NCBI GenBank assembly: GCA_026388865.1
Contig: JAPLIX010000453.1
Span: 1-11,495, forward strand
DNA: 11,495 nt
Direction of reading: 5' to 3'
Source: Pseudomonadota bacterium
GTDB lineage: Bacteria > Desulfobacterota > WTBG01 > CAIYCZ01
The notes under the pieces were generated by a model. That model made no database searches. It had not been told where the DNA came from and was given only the letters and a program-made list of their open reading frames with translations. Shown piece by piece: positions 5,499 to 11,495 of this stretch (its first letter is position 1; every line of letters starts with the position of its first letter). The translations under genes were made by a program, and so were the position numbers.

Positions 5499-5962
5499 AT
5501 ACCCTTTTCCTCCATAGCATAATTGACCTTTATATATGCATCGCCAATTGACTGGGGCGGGGTATCCTGAAATACTTCCAAGTACAGGGCCGTATCTGTT
5601 TCTCCCCGGTCAAGGAAGGTTGATGCAATGATTCGCCCGAGCCCGATGCCGATGACAAGACCGATCACCAGAGCCGCTGTGGCAGCAGAAAGCGGAACCG
5701 GGAAGAGCCAGCTCAGGAGTTTCCGTGACCGGGTGTTTTCCCCATCAGCGAGAATGCGGGCCAAGGTAGCGGGAATAAAATCAGGCACCTCTTGCACGTC
5801 CGGCAGTTCAAGCAGAAGCTCCCAGGTTTTTGATAATGCTGCAGCCTCCTGTGAACAGGCGGGGCACTGCGCAAGATGACTTTTCAGTACCTCTGCCACT
5901 CCGGCCGGCAGCTCGCCGTCAAGAAAGGCTTGGATCTTTTTCCGCATGGCTGTACAGCTCAT
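5495..5962 (-). CDS. Membrane anti-sigma factor with N-terminal zinc-finger (ZAS) domain
   Basis: This 155-residue protein has a zf-HC2/ZAS motif, H29-x3-C33-x2-C36 (HLAQCPAC), plus an N-terminal Cys3 that may complete the zinc site. This is the cytoplasmic domain that binds ECF sigma factors. A linker (about 45-85) leads to one membrane helix (about 89-113, with GLVIGIGLG), then a short periplasmic C-terminus of about 40 residues. It should sequester the adjacent sigma factor at the inner membrane until a periplasmic signal releases it. The ATG has AGGAG about 8 bases upstream. The gene starts 88 bases after the sigma gene and its stop overlaps the start of the sensor gene by 4 bases, the order expected of a sigma/anti-sigma/sensor operon. 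Confidence 0.88.
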   Translation of the reverse strand: MSCTAMRKKIQAFLDGELPAGVAEVLKSHLAQCPACSQEAAALSKTWELLLELPDVQEVPDFIPATLARILADGENTRSRKLLSWLFPVPLSAATAALVIGLVIGIGLGRIIASTFLDRGETDTALYLEVFQDTPPQSIGDAYIKVNYAMEEKGI

Positions 5963-6050
5963 ATATTTTCTCCTATATAATTAAACATAATCAGGCAAAA
6001 AAACTTGCGCCGCAGGTGGTTAGTTATGGTATCTTGGTTGAGTTGAGAAG

Positions 6051-6626
6051 TCATTTTTCCAGTTCCGCACCAAGTGTTTTTTTAAGGGCATCCATTCCCC
6101 GGAAGACCAGGGATTCGACTGCTGATACTGAACACTCAAGAACCCGTGAAATCTCTTTATAGCTTAAGCCCTCAAACCGCAGCAGGGTGATGGCCATCTT
6201 CTGGCGGAGCGGGAGTGAATCCAGTGCCCGGCGGACCATGCGGGCGCGTTCCTGCTGCTCTAAAGCGGTCTCCTGGGTCGCTGCCCGGGAAACAGCAGAA
6301 AGCACGCCTGGTGTCAGGGCGGCATCTTCCTCTGCCGCGTACAGCGGGTCTCTCTTCCTGCTTTGCATAAAATTGATACAGTGGTTGGCCGTAATGCGGT
6401 AGAGCCAGGTGAAGACCCCGGCGTCAGGGGTATAGGAGCCTGCGGCGCGGTAGACTTTCAGAAAAATATCCTGCACCAGGTCGCGGGCGCTTTCTCTATC
6501 GCCGGTAAAACGGCATACCAGCCCATAGACGCGATCCTGGTACCGGGCCATGAACAGCCTGAAGGCGTCAGGATCTTTCCCGGCTGCGGCCTTGAGAAGC
6601 TCAAAATCAGTTCGCTGATCGTACAC
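6051..6626 (-). CDS. ECF (extracytoplasmic function) RNA polymerase sigma factor
   Basis: This 191-residue protein has the two-domain layout of ECF sigma factors, with no region 1 or 3. Region 2 (about 22-92) contains ESARDLVQDIFLKVYRA (45-61, core-binding 2.2) and VFTWLYRITANHCINF (71-86, -10 recognition 2.3/2.4). Region 4 (about 132-182) contains LDSLPLRQKMAITLLRFEGLSYKEISRVL and a helix-turn-helix for -35 recognition, ending AVESLVFRGMDALKK. The start is GTG at 6624-6626 with AGGG 9 bases upstream. It heads an operon with a ZAS anti-sigma factor, a CnrX-like sensor and a Spy-like protein, so it probably drives an envelope or metal-stress regulon, including its own operon. The group is RpoE-like; the exact ECF subgroup is not assignable by eye. 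Confidence 0.92.
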   Translation of the reverse strand: MYDQRTDFELLKAAAGKDPDAFRLFMARYQDRVYGLVCRFTGDRESARDLVQDIFLKVYRAAGSYTPDAGVFTWLYRITANHCINFMQSRKRDPLYAAEEDAALTPGVLSAVSRAATQETALEQQERARMVRRALDSLPLRQKMAITLLRFEGLSYKEISRVLECSVSAVESLVFRGMDALKKTLGAELEK

Positions 6627-6736
6627 TATGAGAAGCCCTTTTAAAATAATTCATCTCACTGAACTATATATATTTTTAAACAGTATTAATAAATAAAAAT
6701 TGCGCTCAACTATCGAGAAATTTATTCAGTTGCACC
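6627..6736. promoter_or_regulatory. AT-rich divergent promoter region between sigma factor and HAD genes
   Basis: This 110-base gap separates divergent genes. On the minus strand TTGAGC (6704-6709) and AATACT (6682-6687) with a 16-base spacer form a moderate sigma70-like promoter for the sigma operon. A minus-strand GCAACTG (6727-6733), with the AAC core common in ECF -35 elements, could serve autoregulation. CAACT (6707-6711) and AGTTG (6728-6732) form an inverted repeat 16 bases apart. On the plus strand TTGCGC (6700-6705) and TATTCA (6723-6728), spaced 17, would start transcription near 6735, almost at the HAD ATG. All of these are weak by sequence alone. Confidence 0.35.
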
Positions 6737-7366
6737 ATGAGCACCATACCAGAAGCAGCTCCCCGCAAAATAAGGGTTATTATCTTTGATCTCGGCAAAG
6801 TGATTGTTGATTTTGACCACCGGACTATCTGTAAACGGCTTGCCGGGTACTGCAGATTAACCCCCGATGAAATCTATGAAAGGATATTTACATCAACGCT
6901 TGAGGACCGGTTCGACGAAGGCAGAATAACGCCGGAACAATTTCATGCAGAAGCAGCCCGCAGCCTCGGCTGTAATCTCTCTATCACGGCCTTTAAAAAA
7001 ATTTGGAACCGCATTTTTACCATCAATCCCGGGATTTCAGCGCTGATACGGCGCCTTAAAAAAGATTACCGGCTGCTGTGCCTTTCAAACACCAATATCT
7101 GGCATTTCGGGTACTGCATTGAAACATTTCCCGTGCTGAACCAGTTTGATGCGTTCATACTTTCTTTTACCGTGGGCGCGAGAAAGCCGCGGCGCAGGAT
7201 TTTTAAGGAGGCATTAAAAGTTGCCGGTGCCCTGCCGGAGCACTGCTGTTACATAGATGACATACCTGAGTATGTGCATAAAGCCAGGAAACTGGGGATG
7301 CACGGCATTGTGTTCACGACAGCAGAACAACTAAACCATGACATCAAGCAATATCTGGCACATTGA
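6737..7366 (+). CDS. HAD-superfamily hydrolase, YihX-like sugar phosphatase type
   Basis: This 209-residue protein has all four HAD motifs. Motif I is VIIFDLGKVIVDFD, with nucleophile Asp18 and Gly at +2 as in the DLGNV variant of YihX-type alpha-glucose-1-phosphatases. Motif II is CLSNTN (Ser117), motif III is the lysine in GARKP (Lys150), and motif IV is CYIDDIPE (Asp174, Asp175). A helical cap lies between motifs I and II (about 28-100), the class I cap. It should be a cytoplasmic Mg-dependent phosphatase of small phosphorylated metabolites; the substrate is unknown. The ATG at 6737 is the only good start but has no visible Shine-Dalgarno, so the mRNA may be leaderless or poorly translated. 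It is divergent from the sigma operon and 111 bases before the ClpX-like gene. Confidence 0.85.
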   Translation: MSTIPEAAPRKIRVIIFDLGKVIVDFDHRTICKRLAGYCRLTPDEIYERIFTSTLEDRFDEGRITPEQFHAEAARSLGCNLSITAFKKIWNRIFTINPGISALIRRLKKDYRLLCLSNTNIWHFGYCIETFPVLNQFDAFILSFTVGARKPRRRIFKEALKVAGALPEHCCYIDDIPEYVHKARKLGMHGIVFTTAEQLNHDIKQYLAH

Positions 7367-7416
7367 CATCAGCAGTTTAGTGTTTAATGTAAGAGTGCAG
7401 GGGTGTAGCAGGTAAT

Positions 7417-7448
7417 TTGATAGCGCTGTTCTAAAAAAATGATATAGT
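7417..7448 (+). promoter_or_regulatory. Weak promoter candidate for the ClpX-like/DnaJ-like unit
   Basis: TTGATA (7417-7422) is followed by GATATA (7441-7446) at an 18-base spacing. The better -10 match TATAGT (7443-7448) is 20 bases away, longer than usual. No heat-shock sigma32-type promoter and no clear terminator are visible in the 111-base gap after the HAD gene, so read-through from that gene is also possible. Confidence 0.25.
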
Positions 7449-7477
7449 ATGTTTGCAGGGCGTGAAAGGAAGCAACC

Positions 7478-9214
7478 ATGAACAACAATAAAATACCGGG
7501 TCCGCGAGAGCTGGAAAAAGAGCTTAATGAATACCTGGCCAAAAAATATGGGGACCAGGTGCGGCTTTCTGTTCCGCTTCTGTTTCCCGATCATTCTGAG
7601 GCCGGCGAAGAAGAGGAAATAAAGACGAACGTCCCTCCGGCTAAAATTAATTTTACCATGAAGCCGGAGGAGCTTGAGGCGTACCTGAATGAGTATATTA
7701 TCAAGCAGGAACGGGCCAAGGAGATCCTTGCTACTAAAATCTGCACCCATTTTAACCGGATCAGGCACAGCGATGAGTCGGCTCCCGTAGGAAATATCAA
7801 AAATAACATCATCATGATCGGGCCCACCGGCGTGGGCAAAACGTTCCTCATCAAGCTTATTGCCCAGAAGATCGGGGTGCCGTTTGTGAAAGGCGATGCC
7901 ACCAAGTTCAGTGAAACCGGTTATGTGGGCGGCGATGTCGAGGATCTGGTGCGCGACCTGGTCCGGGAAGCAAACGGAGATATTGAGCGGGCGCAGTACG
8001 GCATCATCTACATTGACGAGATTGACAAGATTGCCGGCAGCAATAACCTCTATGGCCCTGATGTGTCCCGCACCGGCGTGCAGCGGGCGCTGCTTAAACC
8101 GATGGAGGAGACCGAGGTGGACCTCAAGGTGCCCCATGATATAGTTTCGCAGATGGAGGCGGTAGAGCAGTACCGGAAGACCGGGAAGCGGGAGAGGCGG
8201 ATAGTGAATACCAGGAACATTCTCTTCATTATGAGCGGCGCTTTTAACGGTCTTGAAAAAGTTATTGGCGACCGGCTGAACAGCAAGGGCGTGGGTTTTG
8301 GTGCTGCTCTGAAGAGTCCTGCGCGTGAGGAGGCGTTGCTGGGAGCGGTGAAGGCAGAAGACCTGATGAACTTCGGGTTCGAGTCAGAGTTCATCGGCAG
8401 GCTGCCGGTTGTTGCGGTGTTTGAATCTCTGACCATGGATGATTTGTATGCAATCCTTAAAAACCCGAACAGCGCGGTGATAAACAGCAAGAAACGCGAT
8501 TTTATGGCCTATGGCATTGATATACGGTTTGAAGATGATGCGCTGAGAACCATTGCAGAAATGGCGTGCGCAGAAAAGACCGGGGCCCGCGGCCTTATCA
8601 GCGCCGGGGAAAAGGTGCTGCTTACGTTTGAAAAAAAGCTGCCCTCAACCACTATAGATAAGCTGGTGGTAACCAAAGCAATGGCTGAGCATCCGTCCCG
8701 GGAGCTGAAGAGCCTGCTGTCCGGCAAGGGGCTTGAAACCATGTATCAGCGGCATCAGCAGCTCATCGAACAAGAGAAAGACGATCTCCGGGAATGCATG
8801 CTGGAGAAGGTAACCTCACTGAGTGCGGCCCAGCAAAGCTTTGTAAGCAGTGAAAGCCTGGATATCATATTGCACACTGCGGTGGTGAAATGCCGCGCTT
8901 ATCAGAGCGTGCTTGATGAGGCGATGGGCATCGAGCGTGCAGTGCGAAGGTTTGAAAAAAAGTTTTTAGGGCTCCATGGTATTTTAATTCAGCTTGACGA
9001 GAAGGCGGTGAACAGACTATTAGAAAAAGTGTTTACTGATAATGAACGGGTGGACATCCTCCTGGAAGGGCTGCTCAAAAATTATGAGCACGGCCTCAAA
9101 CTCCTCCGGGAGAAGACCGGAAAAAACAGTTTCGTGTTCTCCCGTGAGGCAATAGAATCGCCGCAGCAATACCTGAGCGATTTAATAAAAGAATCATACC
9201 AGCAGGGAGCGTAA
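7478..9214 (+). CDS. ClpX-like AAA+ unfoldase lacking the zinc-binding domain, with C-terminal extension
   Basis: This 578-residue protein has a ClpX-type AAA+ core: Walker A GPTGVGKT (115-122), pore loop GYVGG (148-152), Walker B IIYIDEID (176-183), sensor 1 ILFIMSGAF (248-256), an arginine finger in EFIGRLP (304-310) and sensor 2 GARGL (369-373). VGFGA (272-276) sits where ClpX has IGFGA, the loop that docks on ClpP. The ClpX N-terminal four-cysteine zinc domain is absent, replaced by about 55 acidic residues. The stretch after VQRALLKPME (201-210) is longer than in ClpX, with basic YRKTGKRERR (232-241) near the RKH loop position. A helical extension of about 165 residues (410-578) has no ClpX counterpart. 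It is probably an ATP-driven unfoldase or remodeller with its own substrates. AAGGA precedes the ATG by 7 bases. No peptidase gene is adjacent; the next gene is a J-protein. Confidence 0.85.
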   Translation: MNNNKIPGPRELEKELNEYLAKKYGDQVRLSVPLLFPDHSEAGEEEEIKTNVPPAKINFTMKPEELEAYLNEYIIKQERAKEILATKICTHFNRIRHSDESAPVGNIKNNIIMIGPTGVGKTFLIKLIAQKIGVPFVKGDATKFSETGYVGGDVEDLVRDLVREANGDIERAQYGIIYIDEIDKIAGSNNLYGPDVSRTGVQRALLKPMEETEVDLKVPHDIVSQMEAVEQYRKTGKRERRIVNTRNILFIMSGAFNGLEKVIGDRLNSKGVGFGAALKSPAREEALLGAVKAEDLMNFGFESEFIGRLPVVAVFESLTMDDLYAILKNPNSAVINSKKRDFMAYGIDIRFEDDALRTIAEMACAEKTGARGLISAGEKVLLTFEKKLPSTTIDKLVVTKAMAEHPSRELKSLLSGKGLETMYQRHQQLIEQEKDDLRECMLEKVTSLSAAQQSFVSSESLDIILHTAVVKCRAYQSVLDEAMGIERAVRRFEKKFLGLHGILIQLDEKAVNRLLEKVFTDNERVDILLEGLLKNYEHGLKLLREKTGKNSFVFSREAIESPQQYLSDLIKESYQQGA

Positions 9215-10177
9215 ATGGCAGCATTTGAAGATTATTATAAAATACTGGGTGTCAGCAGGAATGCCACGGAAGCGGAGCTAAAAAAGACCTACCGCAAGCT
9301 TGCCATGCAGTATCATCCGGACCGGAATCCCGGGGACAAGAGCGCGGAGGAGAAGTTCAAAAAAATAAATGAGGCCTATGCGGTGCTGGGCGATAAGGAG
9401 AAGCGCGCGCAGTTCGACCGCTTTGGCTCGGCCGGGTTCCATCAGCGCTACACTCAGGAAGACATTTTCCGCGGCTTTGACGTGGGAGATTTATTCAAAG
9501 ACCTGGGGTTCGGCTCTGAAGATATTTTCAACAGGGCTTTCGGCGGCGCCCGCCGCGGCGGCAGCCATGGCCCGGGATTTGGCGGGAGGGGCCGGGGTGC
9601 CGGGTTCCGCGCAGAGGATTTATTTGGCGGCGGAGGGTTTGGCCAGGAAGCATATACGCCGCAGGGCCGGGACTTGAGCATGGACCTGACCATAGATTTC
9701 ATGGAAGCCATTACCGGGTGTGAAAAAAAGATTGCCTATATTGTTGACGGCGCAAAAAATGAAATCACGGTGAAGATTCCCCGCGGCATCTCGAGCGGTC
9801 AGAAACTGCGTCTGAGCGGTAAAGGGGAGCGCGGCGCGTCCCCTGCGCCGGGAGACCTGTATGTGACGGTTCAGGTGCAGGAGCACCCGGTATTCAAACG
9901 GGAAGGAGACGACATCCTGGTTGAGCAAGAGATAAAACTGTCGGAAGCGCTTCTGGGCACTACCATCGAAGTCCCAACCGTGACCGGGACCAGCAAAATA
10001 AAGGTTCCCCCCGGTATCCAGAGCCATACCAAACTGCGGCTCAAAGGCTGCGGGGTTCATCATTTCAAGGGCAGTGGTCAGGGAGATGAATACGTGAAGA
10101 TACTGGTGCAGATCCCCAAACACCTCACGGCGCAGCAGAAAAAAATATTTGAGAATTTGTCGGCAGAGGGGCTGTGA
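9215..10177 (+). CDS. CbpA-type DnaJ/Hsp40 co-chaperone without zinc fingers
   Basis: This 320-residue J-protein has an N-terminal J domain (about 5-70, DYYKILGVSRNAT, with the Hsp70-stimulating HPD at 34-36). A Gly/Phe/Arg-rich linker (about 71-145) contains FRGFDVGDLFKDLGFG and GFGGRGRGAGF. Two beta-rich substrate-binding domains follow: DLTIDFMEAITGCEKKI and IPRGISSGQKLRLSGKGERG, then EIKLSEALLGTTIEVPT and KVPPGIQSHTKLRLKGCG. The four CxxCxGxG zinc motifs of true DnaJ are absent, so it is CbpA-like (class B). It should deliver clients to DnaK and stimulate its ATPase. The ATG immediately follows the TAA of the ClpX-like gene, with GGGAG (9205-9209) inside that gene's end, so the two are translationally linked. 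This suggests a joint unfoldase/Hsp70 role. Confidence 0.92.
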   Translation: MAAFEDYYKILGVSRNATEAELKKTYRKLAMQYHPDRNPGDKSAEEKFKKINEAYAVLGDKEKRAQFDRFGSAGFHQRYTQEDIFRGFDVGDLFKDLGFGSEDIFNRAFGGARRGGSHGPGFGGRGRGAGFRAEDLFGGGGFGQEAYTPQGRDLSMDLTIDFMEAITGCEKKIAYIVDGAKNEITVKIPRGISSGQKLRLSGKGERGASPAPGDLYVTVQVQEHPVFKREGDDILVEQEIKLSEALLGTTIEVPTVTGTSKIKVPPGIQSHTKLRLKGCGVHHFKGSGQGDEYVKILVQIPKHLTAQQKKIFENLSAEGL

Positions 10178-10229
10178 TAGAAACCAGCAGGTTTGAACAT
10201 GCATACTATAACAGCAAAGGAGGAAATCA

Positions 10230-10757
10230 ATGATATCTAAAAAACTGCTCGACCTGATCCTGCATAAGGAAGACCGGCTGACACAGCGCTGGGTAGACGA
10301 GGTGAAGAAATCCCCATACATGAAAAGCTACCAGGGCCACCGTGATGATGAATTGCGCACGAGAAACAAGAAATTCTTTGAGTACCTGGCAAAATGGATA
10401 GATGAAGGGACTTCACGGGAAGAAACAGGCGCCTACTTTGAAACTATCGGCCGGCAGCGGTACCGGGAAGGGTTCCCGCTTCCTGAAATACTGTACGGCG
10501 TATTTTTAGCGAAGAATGTGTTTCACGATGTATTAGTGCAGGAGGCGCTGTTGACCAGCGCTATGGAAATCTACCAGACGCTGGAATTAATCACGATGAT
10601 CTATACCTTTTTTGACCACGGCAATTTTAATATCACCAGGGGCTACCTGGAAGAGCTGTATGCGGCAATCGGTAAATCCGGGAAATTATCGGATGCTGAT
10701 CTGAAGAGATACTTTTTCACCGGGTCGTTTGGCACGCCGGATGTCCGTTTCGCGTGA
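10230..10757 (+). CDS. Stand-alone RsbRD_N-like (RsbT co-antagonist N-terminal) domain protein
   Basis: This 175-residue all-helical protein matches from memory the RsbRD N-terminal type: W21VDEVKKSPYMKSY, ELRTRNKKFFEYLAKW (41-56), then YFETIGRQRYREGFPLPEILYGVFLAK (69-95). That domain normally sits at the N-terminus of RsbR-type stressosome or histidine kinase proteins and acts as an input module. Here it stands alone, with no STAS, kinase or HTH domain. A perfect AAGGAGG (10217-10223) lies 6 bases before the ATG, implying efficient translation. It follows the DnaJ-like gene by 52 bases on the same strand and may be cotranscribed. The C-terminal tail (about 148-175) is basic, then aromatic. 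The partner is unknown; the convergent membrane protein gene is one candidate. Confidence 0.65.
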   Translation: MISKKLLDLILHKEDRLTQRWVDEVKKSPYMKSYQGHRDDELRTRNKKFFEYLAKWIDEGTSREETGAYFETIGRQRYREGFPLPEILYGVFLAKNVFHDVLVQEALLTSAMEIYQTLELITMIYTFFDHGNFNITRGYLEELYAAIGKSGKLSDADLKRYFFTGSFGTPDVRFA

Positions 10758-10838
10758 AGGTAACAGACCTGCAGATAGTGATTACCCTGCCAGTTGTTAA
10801 ACTCAGTTACCTCTCAACACACATCACAACGGTCCCGG
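10758..10838. other. Intergenic gap between convergent genes
   Basis: This gap contains one inverted repeat, AGGTAAC (10758-10764) with GTTACCT (10806-10812), 41 bases apart and without a T-tract. No convincing terminator, promoter or small gene is visible. Confidence 0.3.
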
Positions 10839-11495
10839 TTATTTGATTTCCGGTGCTGCGTTCGGGTCAAACGGGTTGGTGCGAATCACCAGGGAAAAGA
10901 TATACGGATAATCAGCCTTCAGGTGCCTGACATAGGCTATCCATTCGGCGAGCAGCAGCACATAGGCCCTCTTCAGGTCGTTAACAACGTGGTGATAGTC
11001 CGGTGGTGTGAGCGACGCTACGGTTTTTCGAACCGCCAGTTCTTCGGTAAGATGGAACACCGCAAACAGCAGGTCGGTGAAGGATTCGTGCTCAAGGAGG
11101 TTAGGGTTCTCAAGCAGGCTGAGCAGGAATGCCCGCTTTTCAAGCAGAAACGCTTTCAGACCCTCCAGATCACGGATGCCGGTGTCTATCGAGCACTCAT
11201 AGGCAGTCAGATATTTCCTGACGCTGTCAAACTCCCGCTCAGTCCATTCCCCTTTTACTATAAGGCGGCTTCTGATTTGAGATACGCTCAGATCGAAGGC
11301 CGAGAACAACCGCAGCAGGTCGGTCCCCGTCTCGCTGAAAAAAGTCCCGATAGCCATATTCATTTTACTGAGCTTTGCCTGCTTTTCCCGCCTGCGCAGG
11401 AGTTCTTCCACAATAATTGATACCACCAGCACCTGGATCGGCACAAATGCCATGTCCTGCAGCAGGTAAAAGAGCGTGTCGCTTTCTTTATGAAA
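10839..11495 (-). CDS. Membrane-associated protein of unknown function, N-terminus beyond the right edge
   Basis: The frame is open to the window end: the residues before the ATG at 11453 read FHKESDTLFYLLQD without a stop, so the gene starts outside and 218 residues are seen. The visible part begins with a hydrophobic segment (FVPIQVLVVSIIVEELL), probably the last membrane helix. It then has a basic stretch (RRREKQAKLSKMNMAIGTFFSETGTDLL) and a long helical cytoplasmic domain ending NPFDPNAAPEIK. The pattern of a membrane anchor followed by LxRREK and FFSExGTxLL is one I have seen in uncharacterised deltaproteobacterial membrane proteins, but I cannot name a function. It is convergent with the RsbRD_N-like gene. 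Confidence 0.75.
   Translation of the reverse strand, partial: FHKESDTLFYLLQDMAFVPIQVLVVSIIVEELLRRREKQAKLSKMNMAIGTFFSETGTDLLRLFSAFDLSVSQIRSRLIVKGEWTEREFDSVRKYLTAYECSIDTGIRDLEGLKAFLLEKRAFLLSLLENPNLLEHESFTDLLFAVFHLTEELAVRKTVASLTPPDYHHVVNDLKRAYVLLLAEWIAYVRHLKADYPYIFSLVIRTNPFDPNAAPEIK

Noticed and set aside
5963..6050. Possible internal promoter or terminator between sigma and anti-sigma genes
   Set aside because: TTGCCT and TATATA are only 14 bases apart and the run of T lacks a proper stem, so neither element is supported.
7331..8137. 268-codon open frame antisense to the ClpX-like gene
   Set aside because: It lies wholly within the reverse complement of a strongly supported AAA+ gene, shows no domain or ribosome binding site and reflects codon bias of the real gene.
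7478..9214. Canonical clpX or hslU assignment
   Set aside because: The four-cysteine zinc domain of ClpX and the I-domain of HslU are absent and the C-terminal extension fits neither, so no gene symbol is given.
9620..10321. 233-codon open frame antisense to the J-protein gene
   Set aside because: It covers the conserved C-terminal domains of the J-protein on the other strand and has no recognisable product.
3576..10790. GGTAACAG and ATTACCCTGC occur as a pair at both convergent junctions (3576-3632 and 10759-10790)
   Set aside because: The spacing differs, one copy overlaps a stop codon and the matches are short. This is likely coincidence rather than a repeat family.

Overview
The window looks like chromosomal DNA of a Gram-negative, probably deltaproteobacterial (Desulfobacterota-type) organism. 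Supporting signs are moderate-GC genes with AT-rich gaps, two lipoprotein genes, a secreted beta-propeller with calcium-binding thrombospondin type 3 repeats, an Isf-like flavoprotein, and a lone RsbRD_N-type protein. This placement is inference; there is no rRNA, tRNA or taxonomic marker gene in the window. No transposase, CRISPR array or phage gene was found.

Left part (1-3623): a minus-strand pair (small lipoprotein, then an unrecognised protein cut by the left edge) is fed by a promoter at 1035-1064. Facing it on the plus strand are two consecutive sigma70-like promoters, each followed by an intrinsic-terminator-like hairpin. The first could make a roughly 80-nt RNA. The second leads into a gene for a secreted seven-bladed beta-propeller, broken by a +1 frameshift near 2074-2108. 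A glycine-zipper lipoprotein follows.

Middle (3624-6626), all minus strand: an iron-sulfur-flavoprotein-like reductase has its own near-consensus promoter. Beside it is a complete envelope or metal-stress cassette in transcription order: ECF sigma factor, membrane-bound zinc-finger anti-sigma factor, CnrX-like membrane-anchored sensor, then a Spy/ZraP-like periplasmic protein ending in a strong terminator. The two last proteins share an LTxxQ-type motif and a Gly/Cys/Met-rich tail containing GCGKGPG. I infer that they bind metal or sense periplasmic stress and control the sigma factor through the anti-sigma factor.

Right part (6737-11495): a YihX-type HAD phosphatase is followed by a two-gene chaperone unit. 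This is a ClpX-like AAA+ unfoldase without the zinc-binding domain but with a novel C-terminal extension, and its stop codon abuts the start of a CbpA-type J-domain protein. Next come a stand-alone RsbRD_N-like protein and, convergent to it, the C-terminal part of a membrane protein that runs off the right edge. The ClpX-like/J-protein pair is the best candidate for an undescribed system.
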